A stretch of 56,059 bases of DNA, taken from contig JBCCTF010000002.1 of assembly GCA_039198765.1 (NCBI GenBank), positions 1 to 56,059 of the forward strand, read 5' to 3'. The notes beneath the pieces were generated by a model. That model had not been told where the DNA came from. It made no database searches and saw only the letters and a program-made list of their open reading frames with translations. The position numbers and the translations under genes are program-made. This stretch comes from Parvularcula sp039198765. GTDB taxonomy: Bacteria > Pseudomonadota > Alphaproteobacteria > Caulobacterales > Parvularculaceae. Below, in pieces: positions 33,698 through 43,169 of this stretch (within the stretch, counting starts at the first letter, position 1; each line of letters starts with the position of its first letter).

Positions 33698-34537
33698 ATG
33701 AAGGTTCTGGTGTCGGGGGCATCGTCGGTCTTGGGCGCAGACATCGTCGATGCGCTGCGCCGCGGTGGCCACGAGGTGACGGCGACCGCGCGGAGGCCGC
33801 GGCGAGCAGACGGAATCAGCAAGCTCGACCTCACCGAAGAGGACGCGGTCCGCGCCGCCGCAAGGGGTCACGACACCGCCGTCCTGTGCCCGATCCTCAG
33901 CACTTCAGCACCTGCTGGAGCGTGGATGGCCGAGGAAGGCGTGGAGCGGCTCGTCCTGTTCTCCTCAAACAACGTGGCCGTGGACGACGCCAGCCCGGTC
34001 TACGAAGCCCTGCGCGAGGCGGAGGCTTCGCTCCCTGAGGGGCGCATCGTCCTCAGGCCCACGATGATCTACGGCCACACCGCAGACCAGAACCTCTCCC
34101 AATTGATGAGCACGGCACGCCGGTTGGGCTTCTTGCCCTGCCCAGGCTCAGGGAGAGCCATGCAGCAGCCGGTCTTCGTGCGAGACCTCGCCGATGCTAT
34201 CGTGACAGCGGTCGACCGGGCCACGCCGCCAGGGACCTACGCGATGGGTGGGCCAGATACACTCACCGCGAAAGCCCTCTTCAGGGCGGTGCTGCGAGCC
34301 AGCGGTAAGTCGAGCTCCGCCGTCCTGCCCCTTCCCCTCACCCCGCTGAAAGCCATATCCCAAGCGGCGCGCGCGTTGCGGGTGCCCTTTCCCCTTTCGC
34401 CAGAACAGCTGGCACGGTTCGAGCAGGATAAGCGTGCTGTTGGACAAGGCTTGCCCGGGTTCACGCCGAAGACAGGGATTGAGGAGGGTCTGAAGCGCCT
34501 CGCGCGGGACCTTGCTGACAGCGCAAGCCACGGCTAA
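33698..34537 (+). CDS. NAD(P)-dependent epimerase/dehydratase family protein
   Basis: A 279-residue protein with an N-terminal Rossmann fold (VLVSGASSVLGADIVDALRR) and the later LPEGRIVLRPTMIYG motif of the extended SDR group. A Tyr-x3-Lys pair is not obvious, so it may be a non-catalytic or atypical reductase. It has no clear partner; the next gene is lysC, 45 bases on, and may share its transcript. Confidence 0.82.
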   Translation: MKVLVSGASSVLGADIVDALRRGGHEVTATARRPRRADGISKLDLTEEDAVRAAARGHDTAVLCPILSTSAPAGAWMAEEGVERLVLFSSNNVAVDDASPVYEALREAEASLPEGRIVLRPTMIYGHTADQNLSQLMSTARRLGFLPCPGSGRAMQQPVFVRDLADAIVTAVDRATPPGTYAMGGPDTLTAKALFRAVLRASGKSSSAVLPLPLTPLKAISQAARALRVPFPLSPEQLARFEQDKRAVGQGLPGFTPKTGIEEGLKRLARDLADSASHG

Positions 34538-34582
34538 CGACGGGCGACCCCGCCACGCTGCCCACAGTAAGGAGACCGCCGC

Positions 34583-35869
34583 ATGAGCCTCGGCTCCGCA
34601 CCCCTCAAGCTCGCCGAGCGCCGGGAGGATATCCTGGTGATGAAGTTCGGCGGCACTTCGGTGGGCGATCCTGAGCGGATCGCACGGGTGGCTCGGCACG
34701 TGCGGGCGGCGAAAATCAAGGGCTTCAAAGTCTGCGTGACCGTTTCTGCCATGTCGGGCGAGACCAACCGTCTGGTCGCTCTGACAGAAGAGCTCGCCGG
34801 GAAAGACGTCAGCCGCGACCCGGACTATGACGCCGTGGTGGCAAGCGGGGAGCAAGTGACCGCGGGCCTTCTCGCCCTCAACCTGAAAGCCAAAGGCGTT
34901 CCGGCCCGCAGCTTCCAAGGCTGGCAAATGGGCATGGAAACGGACACCAGCCACGGTGCAGCGAAAATCACGAACATCGACCGAGACCGCCTCCTCGCTG
35001 CCCTCGACGAGGGCGAAGTCGCCGTTGTGGCGGGCTTCCAGGGCGTGACTGCCGACGAGCGCGTCTCCACCCTCGGCCGCGGCGGGTCGGACACCACTGC
35101 CGTTGCTCTAGCAGCGGCTCTCGGCGCTGCGCGCTGCGATATCTACACGGATGTGGATGGGGTCTACACCACGGACCCGCGGATCGTGCCCACCGCCACC
35201 CGGCGGACGGCGCTTGCCTATGAAGAGATGCTGGAGATGGCCTCCGTCGGCGCGAAGGTTCTCCAGACCCGCTCGGTCGGCCTCGGTATGGCCTACGGCG
35301 TGCCGATCCGCGTGATCTCCTCGCTTCAGGAACCCGAAGACACCGATGAAGGCACCCTCATCACCGCTGAGGAAGACATTATGGAACAAGAAGTCGTCAC
35401 CGCTGTCGTTCCCTCCGTGGGCGAAGCCAAAATCAGCCTCCTCGGCGTGCCTGACAAACCGGGGCGCTCCGCCCGCATCTTCACCCTCCTCGCCGAGGCA
35501 GGCGTGAACATCGACATGATCGTGCAGAGCCCTGCGCGCCACGGCCAAGAGGCCAACATGTCGTTCACTCTCTCCGAGAAAGACCTCTCCCGCGCGATGG
35601 AGAAGCTGACCCTGACCAAAGGCGAGATTGGGTTTGACGAGCTGGTCGCGAACCAGAACGTCGCCAAGGTTTCGGTGATCGGTATAGGGATGAAAAGCCA
35701 CGCAGGCGTCGCCGCGCGGATGTTTGAGACCTTGTCCGATCGGCAGATCAACATCGAGAACATCTCGACGTCCGAGATCAAGATCAGTGTACTGATCTCT
35801 GCTGAGTACACAGAGCTGGCGGTCCGCGCGCTTCACGAAGCGTTCGGCCTGTCGGGCGAGAAGGCGTAG
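34583..35869 (+). CDS. lysC: aspartate kinase
   Basis: A 428-residue aspartokinase that phosphorylates aspartate, the first step to lysine, threonine, methionine and diaminopimelate. The signature KFGGTSVGD begins at residue 21; the active-site FTVSAMSG-like VTVSAMSGETNRLVAL and GRGGSDTTAVALA follow. Two ACT regulatory domains (about 275-425; IDMIVQSPARHG, KVSVIGIGMKSHAGVAARMF) bind feedback inhibitors. The ATG at 34583 has AAGGAG nine bases upstream. The next gene is ptsP five bases on, the conserved order in alphaproteobacteria. Confidence 0.97.
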   Translation: MSLGSAPLKLAERREDILVMKFGGTSVGDPERIARVARHVRAAKIKGFKVCVTVSAMSGETNRLVALTEELAGKDVSRDPDYDAVVASGEQVTAGLLALNLKAKGVPARSFQGWQMGMETDTSHGAAKITNIDRDRLLAALDEGEVAVVAGFQGVTADERVSTLGRGGSDTTAVALAAALGAARCDIYTDVDGVYTTDPRIVPTATRRTALAYEEMLEMASVGAKVLQTRSVGLGMAYGVPIRVISSLQEPEDTDEGTLITAEEDIMEQEVVTAVVPSVGEAKISLLGVPDKPGRSARIFTLLAEAGVNIDMIVQSPARHGQEANMSFTLSEKDLSRAMEKLTLTKGEIGFDELVANQNVAKVSVIGIGMKSHAGVAARMFETLSDRQINIENISTSEIKISVLISAEYTELAVRALHEAFGLSGEKA

Positions 35870-35874
35870 CGCCG

Positions 35875-38151
35875 ATGGCATCATCACCGCGCATGGCCCC
35901 CAACGCCCGCGTGCTGCTGAGGCAGCTGCGCGAGGTGATGGCTGAGGAGAGCGACGCGCAAACACGCCTCGATCACCTCGTCGCGGCCATTGCGCGGAAC
36001 ATGGTGGCCGATGTCTGCTCTATTTATGTGCGGCGTGCGGACGATATGCTGGAGCTGTTCGCGACCCAGGGCCTGGACAAGGGCGCGGTTCACGAAACGC
36101 GCCTGAAATGGGACGAAGGCCTCGTCGGCCTCGTCGCACGGACGGGCAAGCCGCTGAACCTCAAGCGCGCCAGTCAGCACCCTGACTTCTCCTACCGTCC
36201 CGAGACGGGTGAGGAGAAGCTGAACGCATTCCTCGGCGTGCCGATTGTCCGCTCAGGCAAAACGATCGGTATTTTGACGATCCAGAACAACTCTCCTCTC
36301 GGCTATAGCGAGGACGAGATTGAGGGCGCCCAAATGGTGGCGACCATTCTCGCAGAGATCATCAGTTCTGAGAAGTTCCTAACCGAACGCGAAGTCGCCG
36401 AGGTCGAGGAGCTGGTTCACAGTCCTGAATACGCTGTCGGCACAGGCATCGTCCCTGGCCTTGTTCAGGGTACGGTCTATTTGCTTGCGCCGAAACGGAC
36501 CACACGGGATATCTTCGCCACCGACCTCGCAGCGGAGCGGCGTAGGCTGCAGGATGGCTTGGTTGAGCTGCAAAAATCCGTAGACGACATGATGGCGCGC
36601 GACCGTGCGCTCAGCCATATCAGCCGCGAGGTTTTGGAGGTCTATCGCCTCTTCGCCTACGACCGCGGCTGGGCTCGTCGCCTTGAGGAGAAGATCCTCG
36701 CAGGCCTCAACGCCGAAGCCGCTGTTGAACAGGTGCAGGCGGAGAACAGGGCGCAAATGCGCGCCGCGTCGGACCCTTACCTGCGCGAGCGGATGCACGA
36801 TCTGGACGATCTATCCCGTCGTTTGCTCCGTACACTGCGGGGAGAGAGTGACGATCACCCGCTCCCTGATAACGCCGTGGTCCTCGCTGAGACGCTGGGT
36901 CCAGCCGAACTCCTGGAACTTGACCGCTCAAAGCTCGCAGGCCTCGTCCTCGCTGAGGCGTCAGGCAACAGCCACGCGGCGGTCGTGGCGCGATCCCTCC
37001 GTGTACCAATGGTCAGCGGTCTTGTCGGCATTATCGATGCCGCTGAAGAAGACGATCCCATCCTGGTCGACGGGGCTTCAGGCGAAGTCTTCCTTCGCCC
37101 CTCTGGCGAGGCGGTCTCGAACTTCGAAGAAAAGGCGCGGGTCCGCTCAGAGCAGCTGGAACACTTCCAGCGCCTAAAAGGCGAGCGGCCGGTCACCAAA
37201 GACGGCCTAGACATCAGTATAGAGATGAACGCTGGCCTCGCCCTCGACATGCCCATGATGGAGGAAGTCGGCGCCACGGGCATCGGCCTTTTCCGCACGG
37301 AGCTTCAGTTCCTGGTCGGCCGCGAACTGCCCTCAGTGAAAGAGCAGGCCGAGACCTACTCCACCGTCCTCGAAGCCGCAGGCGACGCGCGCGTCGTGTT
37401 CCGCACGGCGGACCTGGGGTCAGACAAACGCGCGAACTACATGCACGGCCCGATTGAGGCGAACCCGGCCATGGGCTGGCGTGGCCTCCGCCTCGCGACA
37501 GACCGCGAAGGCCTCCTTCGTATGCAAATCCGTGCACTGATGACCGGTGCCGCTGGCAGGCCGTTGAGCATTCTTCTACCCCTTGTCACCTCACCAGAAG
37601 AGATGATCCTGGCGCGCCAAATCATCGATAAAGAATTGGAGCGCACTAAGCGGACGGGCGATCCTGTGCCTGAGCGCATGGAAGTCGGCGCGATGATCGA
37701 AATCCCTGCCGCCGCTTGGGCTGTGAAGCGCATTGCACAGCATGCTGACTTTCTTTCCGTCGGCGGCAACGACCTTGCGCAATTCTTTTTCGCCGCCGAT
37801 CGCGAAAGCGAGATGGTCTCTGCGCGGTACGACTACTTGAGCCGCGCGTTCGTCAGCTTCCTCAAGCGCATCGTTGATGAGGCGGCGCCCACAGGCGTGC
37901 CGATCAGCTATTGCGGGGAGCAGGCGGGCGACCCCCTGATGGCTCTCGCTCTCCTCGGTGTCGGCTTCACCAAATTGTCCGTCGCCGCGAGCGCGGTGCT
38001 GCCGCTGAAGGAGATGGTCCGCAACGTGGATGCGGCAGCTCTTCGCTTTGAGATGGATCGTCTGCTTGCTGAGCAAGATGGTCAACCCTTTCGCAGCGCC
38101 ATGCACGCCTACGCAGAGGCTAACAACATCCCGATCTTCAGAGCGCTTTAG
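35875..38151 (+). CDS. ptsP: phosphoenolpyruvate-protein phosphotransferase, PTSNtr enzyme I
   Basis: A 758-residue protein. An N-terminal GAF domain (about 15-170) is followed by the enzyme I fold: phosphohistidine domain with His 367 in EASGNSHAAVVAR, and the PEP-binding barrel (about 445-740) with GIGLFRTELQFL, FRTADLGSDKRANY and SVGGNDLAQFFFA. EINtr transfers phosphate from PEP to NPr and then EIIANtr, linking nitrogen status to regulation rather than sugar transport. The GAF domain distinguishes it from PtsI. It overlaps the end of comEC on the other strand by 14 bases. Confidence 0.97.
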   Translation: MASSPRMAPNARVLLRQLREVMAEESDAQTRLDHLVAAIARNMVADVCSIYVRRADDMLELFATQGLDKGAVHETRLKWDEGLVGLVARTGKPLNLKRASQHPDFSYRPETGEEKLNAFLGVPIVRSGKTIGILTIQNNSPLGYSEDEIEGAQMVATILAEIISSEKFLTEREVAEVEELVHSPEYAVGTGIVPGLVQGTVYLLAPKRTTRDIFATDLAAERRRLQDGLVELQKSVDDMMARDRALSHISREVLEVYRLFAYDRGWARRLEEKILAGLNAEAAVEQVQAENRAQMRAASDPYLRERMHDLDDLSRRLLRTLRGESDDHPLPDNAVVLAETLGPAELLELDRSKLAGLVLAEASGNSHAAVVARSLRVPMVSGLVGIIDAAEEDDPILVDGASGEVFLRPSGEAVSNFEEKARVRSEQLEHFQRLKGERPVTKDGLDISIEMNAGLALDMPMMEEVGATGIGLFRTELQFLVGRELPSVKEQAETYSTVLEAAGDARVVFRTADLGSDKRANYMHGPIEANPAMGWRGLRLATDREGLLRMQIRALMTGAAGRPLSILLPLVTSPEEMILARQIIDKELERTKRTGDPVPERMEVGAMIEIPAAAWAVKRIAQHADFLSVGGNDLAQFFFAADRESEMVSARYDYLSRAFVSFLKRIVDEAAPTGVPISYCGEQAGDPLMALALLGVGFTKLSVAASAVLPLKEMVRNVDAAALRFEMDRLLAEQDGQPFRSAMHAYAEANNIPIFRAL

Positions 38152-40198
38152 CGAACGCCTCAACGGTATCGACACGCCACCCACCGCCATCTCGCGACAG
38201 CGCTGTGGGCGCCCTCACACCTTGATCGTCGAGAGCGATCACCTGTGCTGCACATTGCGCGCTGTCTCCAGGCATCGAGCGGGCGCGAAGGATGACGACC
38301 TTCGCTTGATTGCAAGCGCGCGCGAGATGGTGCCTACCAGAGATCACAGCGACCTCGCCTGAAAAGACCGTACACGGCTGATCTTGGCAGGAGGTAAGTT
38401 GTGCCAGACCTTGGATCTGTTGCTCTCTGCCAAGAGCCTGGAGCCAGGCTTCTGCGAAGAAGCGGTCCCGGCGCGCGTGAAGCAGGGACAGGGAACCATC
38501 CTCAACCACGCCGATGTTGCGCAGGTCTCGGCTGAGAAAAACCTCTGGTCGGTCTGTGGTGATGCTGACCGGAAAGGCGAGGAGAAGAAGGAGCGCTCCG
38601 CCAAGACGCCACGGCGCTGAAAGGAGTGTGAGAGCCAGCATCCCCGCGCAGGCGAGGAGCAGCCCTGCGGGAGCCATCTGCGCTACGTGACCGACAGCGC
38701 CGGGGAGTGACGCCGTCCACTGAGCAATCCCGATGACGACGCGCAATCCAACACCAACGAGGCCCAACACGGGGGCGTCCAGCCCAATCGGCATCAGGAA
38801 CATCGCAAGCACCAGCGCAGGCATCACGCCGAGGGTGACGATAGGAACAGCCAGCATGTTACCCAACAATCCGAACGTCGCGATGCGCCCAAAATGGAAC
38901 GCCGCGAATGGCCCGGTGGCAAAGCCTGCGAGCAGGCTTGTCAGCGAGAGGCCAGAGAGGAAACGCCATGCACGGATGAGGAGGCCGTGATCCGACGTAC
39001 GCGGATAACGTTTCTCAATTTCACCGAAAGCGGCGATCAGCGTGATCACGGCGGCGAAGGACATCTGAAACCCTGGCGCCATCACTGCCTCAGGCCTGAG
39101 CAGCAGGATGATGGTGGCCGCGATCGCGACGTTCCGTAAGCTGAGGCCTTGGCGATCGAACAGGATCGCGCCGAAGACAACCGCAGCCATGATATAGGCC
39201 CGCTGCGCCGACCACGCGGCGCCGGAAAGCATGAGGTACACGCCGCCCCCAATAAGAGCCACGATGGCTGCCCATTTCTTGACCGGATAGCGGAGAGTGA
39301 GCCGTTCGCTGCGGGTGAAGAGGAACCGCGCCGTCCAGAAGATATAACCGCAGACCAACCCCATGTGCAGGCCCGATATAGCCAGCAAATGCGCGAGGCC
39401 AGCATCGCGCAAGGCATCAACGACGTTCGAGGGGATGCGCTCCCTCTTGCCAGTGATCAACGCCGCAGCGACAGCACCTTCAGCACCCGGAAGATGGCCT
39501 TGTACGCGGTTAGCAACGTTCTCGCGAAGCACCTCCAGCTGACCGCGCCAACCACCATCCCCCACTGCGAGGACGTGCGGAGCCTCGTAGGCAAAGCCTG
39601 AGCCACCGATGCCGAGATAGTACATCTGGCGAGAGAAATCGTAGCCGCCGGGGAGGACCGGTCCAGGCGGCGGCCGGAGCTGCGCCCGCATACTGATCCG
39701 GTCACCGATCTTCGCGAAACCAGGCTCACCGCGCCAGACGATCCGTACACGGTGGGGAAGCGCTTGCGCGTCAACATCGTCGATGCTCCCCACACGGATG
39801 GTGAAGCGCTGGTCATCGCCGCGCAGCTCCAGCCTCTCCACCGTCCCGGTCACCTCCCCGGCTGGCAAGCCGTCGGGCAGCACCGGCGCGCGCAGGACCA
39901 CTGTACGCCCGGCGATCAGCGCTGCGCCTGCCATCACGAAAAAGAGTGCCCGCGCAGCAAGCACGATCCCCGGTCGATCGACGCGGACAGCAGCGCCCCA
40001 AAGAACCGCCATTGCGCCAGCTGGGGCGATGAGCACCGCCAACGGCTGGCGCAGGGGCCCAGCCATCCAGAGCAGGATCCCCACCGCCAAAAGCCAAGGC
40101 GCGAAAACGATAAAACGCCCCGCCTCCTGACCCGCCCAGCGGTCCGCGACGCGGCGCGTCAGCACCCACGCACGGCGCAGCTTGGCGGGAGGCGCCAT
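38138..40198 (-). CDS. comEC: ComEC/Rec2-family DNA uptake channel
   Basis: A 686-residue polytopic protein: an N-terminal DUF4131 region with OB-like motifs (about 35-200), the competence domain (about 230-520) with LAHLLAISGLHMGLVCGYIF and GAAWSAQRAYIMAAVVFGAI, and a C-terminal soluble part of about 130 residues. The conserved metallo-beta-lactamase HxHxDH motif is not visible in the C-terminal part, as is common in alphaproteobacterial ComEC. It would translocate single-stranded DNA across the inner membrane. The start is the ATG at 40198, divergent from gltX with 49 bases between. Confidence 0.92.
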   Translation of the reverse strand: MAPPAKLRRAWVLTRRVADRWAGQEAGRFIVFAPWLLAVGILLWMAGPLRQPLAVLIAPAGAMAVLWGAAVRVDRPGIVLAARALFFVMAGAALIAGRTVVLRAPVLPDGLPAGEVTGTVERLELRGDDQRFTIRVGSIDDVDAQALPHRVRIVWRGEPGFAKIGDRISMRAQLRPPPGPVLPGGYDFSRQMYYLGIGGSGFAYEAPHVLAVGDGGWRGQLEVLRENVANRVQGHLPGAEGAVAAALITGKRERIPSNVVDALRDAGLAHLLAISGLHMGLVCGYIFWTARFLFTRSERLTLRYPVKKWAAIVALIGGGVYLMLSGAAWSAQRAYIMAAVVFGAILFDRQGLSLRNVAIAATIILLLRPEAVMAPGFQMSFAAVITLIAAFGEIEKRYPRTSDHGLLIRAWRFLSGLSLTSLLAGFATGPFAAFHFGRIATFGLLGNMLAVPIVTLGVMPALVLAMFLMPIGLDAPVLGLVGVGLRVVIGIAQWTASLPGAVGHVAQMAPAGLLLACAGMLALTLLSAPWRLGGALLLLLAFPVSITTDRPEVFLSRDLRNIGVVEDGSLSLLHARRDRFFAEAWLQALGREQQIQGLAQLTSCQDQPCTVFSGEVAVISGRHHLARACNQAKVVILRARSMPGDSAQCAAQVIALDDQGVRAPTALSRDGGGWRVDTVEAFAKAL

Positions 40199-40247
40199 TG
40201 CGCCTAAGCGCCCGGCTCTCAAACCCAGCGTGGAGGAAGACGAGACC

Positions 40248-41666
40248 ATGACAGAAGAAACTAGGCCGATCGTCACCCGTTTCGCCCCCTCGCCGACGGG
40301 TTATCTGCATATCGGCGGCGCGCGGACGGCCCTGTTCAATTGGCTCTATGCCCGTGGAGCTAATGCGCCAACAGGTTCGAAGTTCCTCTTGCGAATCGAA
40401 GACACTGACCGCGCTCGCCATAACGAGGACGCCGTGAAGGCCATTCTTGATGGCCTGAGTTGGCTGGGCCTCGACTGGGACGGCGAGCCGATCAGCCAGT
40501 TCTCTCGCGTCGACCGACATGCTGAAGTGGCCGAGCAGCTGCTCGCCGAGGGCAAGGCGTTCAAGTGCTGGCTGCAAGGCGACGAGCTGGACAAAGCCCG
40601 CGAAGAGGCGCGCGCCAACAACACGCGCTTCACCAGCCCCTACCGCAACGGCGGCGAGGGCGAAGGCCCCTACTCCATCCGCTTCAAGGCTCCGATCGAG
40701 GGCGAGACCGTCGTCCACGACGCGGTTCAGGGCGAAGTCCGCTTCCCGAACGCGACGTCCGACGACATGGTCATCCTGCGCTCGGACGGCACGCCGACTT
40801 ACATGCTGGCCGTGGTGGCCGATGACCACGACATGGGCGTGACCCACATCATCCGCGGCGATGACCACCTGAACAATGCGCCGAAGCAACAGCAGCTTTA
40901 TGAGGCGCTGGGTTGGGACGTGCCCGTCTTCGCGCACATCCCCCTGATCCACGGCAGCGACGGGAAGAAGCTCTCCAAACGCCACGGCGCCCTGGGTGTG
41001 GAGGCCTATCGCGACGAGGGCTTCCTGCCTGAAGGCCTCATGAACGGCCTCCTGCGCCTCGGCTGGGCGCATGGTGATGAGGAGATCATCCCGAAGGACA
41101 GGGCGTTGGAGCTGTTTGACCTGTCGGGCATCGGCAACGCCCCCGCGCGGCTCGACCCGGAAAAGCTGGCGGCAACGAACGCGCATTATGTGGGCAGCGT
41201 TGCTGCCGATGCCTTAGCTGATCATCTGGCACCGTTCCTAGAGACAGCTCCGAGTGCTGAGCAACGGGCGATGATCGAACGCGCTGCACCCTTCGTGAAG
41301 GAAAGGATGAAGAAGCTCTCCGACGCACCAGCGGCGGCAGGCTTCCTTCTCCTGACCCGGCCCTACGAGGTGACGGGCAAATCCGCAAAGCCGCTCAAGA
41401 AAGAGGGAGCGCTCGGTACACTGACGAAAGTGCGCGAGATGCTGATGGACCAGGACGATTGGTCAGCAGAAGGCCTCAATGCCGCGATGCAAGCCTATGC
41501 CGAGGCAGAAGGCGTCGGCTTCGGTCAGGTCGGCCCACCCATCCGCGCAGCCCTAACCGCAGGCCAGCCCTCACCGAGCCTCGGCGAGACCCTCTACAGC
41601 CTCGGAAAAGACGAAGCCCTCGCGCGGCTGGCAATGGTCGAGGCAGCGCTGCAGAACGCTGGCTAG
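40248..41666 (+). CDS. gltX: glutamyl-tRNA synthetase
   Basis: A 472-residue class I aminoacyl-tRNA synthetase. The HIGH signature is HIGG at 21-24 (PSPTGYLHIGGARTALFN) and the KMSKS motif is DGKKLSKRHG near residue 245. The length and the C-terminal helical anticodon domain fit GluRS. Alphaproteobacteria commonly have two copies (GluRS1 and GluRS2); which this is cannot be decided here. The ATG at 40248 has GGAGGAAG upstream, so the longer frame to 40182 is not used. Confidence 0.97.
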   Translation: MTEETRPIVTRFAPSPTGYLHIGGARTALFNWLYARGANAPTGSKFLLRIEDTDRARHNEDAVKAILDGLSWLGLDWDGEPISQFSRVDRHAEVAEQLLAEGKAFKCWLQGDELDKAREEARANNTRFTSPYRNGGEGEGPYSIRFKAPIEGETVVHDAVQGEVRFPNATSDDMVILRSDGTPTYMLAVVADDHDMGVTHIIRGDDHLNNAPKQQQLYEALGWDVPVFAHIPLIHGSDGKKLSKRHGALGVEAYRDEGFLPEGLMNGLLRLGWAHGDEEIIPKDRALELFDLSGIGNAPARLDPEKLAATNAHYVGSVAADALADHLAPFLETAPSAEQRAMIERAAPFVKERMKKLSDAPAAAGFLLLTRPYEVTGKSAKPLKKEGALGTLTKVREMLMDQDDWSAEGLNAAMQAYAEAEGVGFGQVGPPIRAALTAGQPSPSLGETLYSLGKDEALARLAMVEAALQNAG

Positions 41667-41724
41667 CCGCCTTGCTTTCCAGCGCCGCTCCCCCACGTTG
41701 GGACGGCGAAGAGGAGCAGTAGCG

Positions 41725-42993
41725 ATGGTTCGGATGGTTTTGGCAGCGTCGCTAGCACTTGGCATTATCGTAGGTTGTTCAGACCACGAACCAGAATCGA
41801 CAGCGTTTGAACCCGCCCCTTGCGAGGTGGGGATTTACGCCAGCGGAGAGCGCGGCCAGTTCATCACCATCACAGAGCGCGGCGAAGGCTTTCGCGCTGT
41901 CCGCTCAGACGGGATCAGCCGCCTCGTGGGAGAAAGCGTTGAATGCAGCAGCGATATGCTGCGTGCGGACGATAGTCTCTGGATCTCCCAGCCCTTCACG
42001 GTGACCGAGACGCGGTTTGAGGCTGATGGCGCCGTGCTTGCTGGCCACCTCCTTGAACCTGCTGGCGCAGACGCCTCAACACCGCTGATCGTCTATGCCC
42101 ATGGATCGGAGCCGACCGGCTGGATGAACGTGATGCCTGACCCCTATCAAATGGTCGGCCGCGGGATCTCCGCCTTCGTCTACGACAAGCGGGGCACCGG
42201 CGCGTCTAAAGGCACCTACTCACAAAATTTTCCTCAGCTTGCGGACGACCTCGTCGCTGCTTCCGCTGAAGCGAAACGCTTGGCTGGCGACAGGTACGGA
42301 CGCTTCGGCCTCGTGGGGCTCAGCCAAGGCGGATGGATCGCACCCCTCGCCGCCAAAAGGGCGGGTGCGGACTTTATCGGCATCGGATACGGCCTCGTGG
42401 TCGACATCCGCGAAGAGGATGCCGCTCAAGTGGAGCTTGAACTCCGCGACGCAGGGTACGGCGACGACGTGATCACCAAAGCGAAAGAGATCACCGATGC
42501 CACAGGCTTGGTCGCCGCGACGAGTTACAAGGAAGGTCTCGAAGAGCTTGATCGTCTGAAAGAAGCCTACGGCGATGAGCCATGGTACAGCACCATCAAA
42601 GGCGGCTTCACAGGGGTGATCCTCAGCATACCGACGGAAACCCTCCGCACCGAGGGCATCCCAATGTATGACCAGCTCAACATCGACTGGACTCTCGATC
42701 CGCTTGAAGTCCTCCGCGCGGTGGAGGTGCCTCAGTTCTGGGCCATCGCTGGAGAAGACCGCGAGGCGCCCATCGGAAAAACCATTGCCCGGCTCCAAGG
42801 GCTGCAGGATGCCGGCTCCGACATCACCATCCTCGTCTTCCCCGGCGCTGATCACGGGATGTGGGTGCCTACCGACCCAGGGATTGACGGCGTGCGGGAG
42901 CGGATTGCCGAGGGGCACTACGATGCGATGGCCGACTGGGCCCATGGCAGACTCGGCTCAAGCTACGGCGATGCTGCACCGCCAGTGCGGTGA
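41725..42993 (+). CDS. alpha/beta hydrolase lipoprotein
   Basis: A 422-residue protein with a lipoprotein signal peptide (lipobox IVGC, Cys 18) and a hydrolase of the S9-like/dienelactone type: oxyanion region VYAHGSEPTGW, FVYDKRGTGASKG, nucleophile elbow GLSQGGWIAPL, and a late GADHGMW with the catalytic His. It should act in the periplasm or at a membrane surface. The substrate is unknown. The ATG at 41725 has GAGGAG eight bases upstream. It lies between gltX and gltA without obvious coupling. Confidence 0.88.
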   Translation: MVRMVLAASLALGIIVGCSDHEPESTAFEPAPCEVGIYASGERGQFITITERGEGFRAVRSDGISRLVGESVECSSDMLRADDSLWISQPFTVTETRFEADGAVLAGHLLEPAGADASTPLIVYAHGSEPTGWMNVMPDPYQMVGRGISAFVYDKRGTGASKGTYSQNFPQLADDLVAASAEAKRLAGDRYGRFGLVGLSQGGWIAPLAAKRAGADFIGIGYGLVVDIREEDAAQVELELRDAGYGDDVITKAKEITDATGLVAATSYKEGLEELDRLKEAYGDEPWYSTIKGGFTGVILSIPTETLRTEGIPMYDQLNIDWTLDPLEVLRAVEVPQFWAIAGEDREAPIGKTIARLQGLQDAGSDITILVFPGADHGMWVPTDPGIDGVRERIAEGHYDAMADWAHGRLGSSYGDAAPPVR

Positions 42994-43169
42994 GCGGAGT
43001 TGCCCATCCAGCAGGGTGTTCACCGATAGGAAACTCAGACTTTCGCAGGCCTTGCGGTTCGTCCGCGAACCCTTATTGTCGCGCTGCACAAACACGTGGA
43101 CGTGAACGTTCGCAGAATGCCTGGAAATAAGCGGTTTCTCGCTCTTCCAGGCCGTCCGAGGAGACGAGT

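Noticed and set aside
39813..41186. 457-codon minus-strand open frame spanning comEC and gltX
   Set aside because: It crosses the divergent promoter and two well-supported genes in a different frame and has no recognisable sequence.
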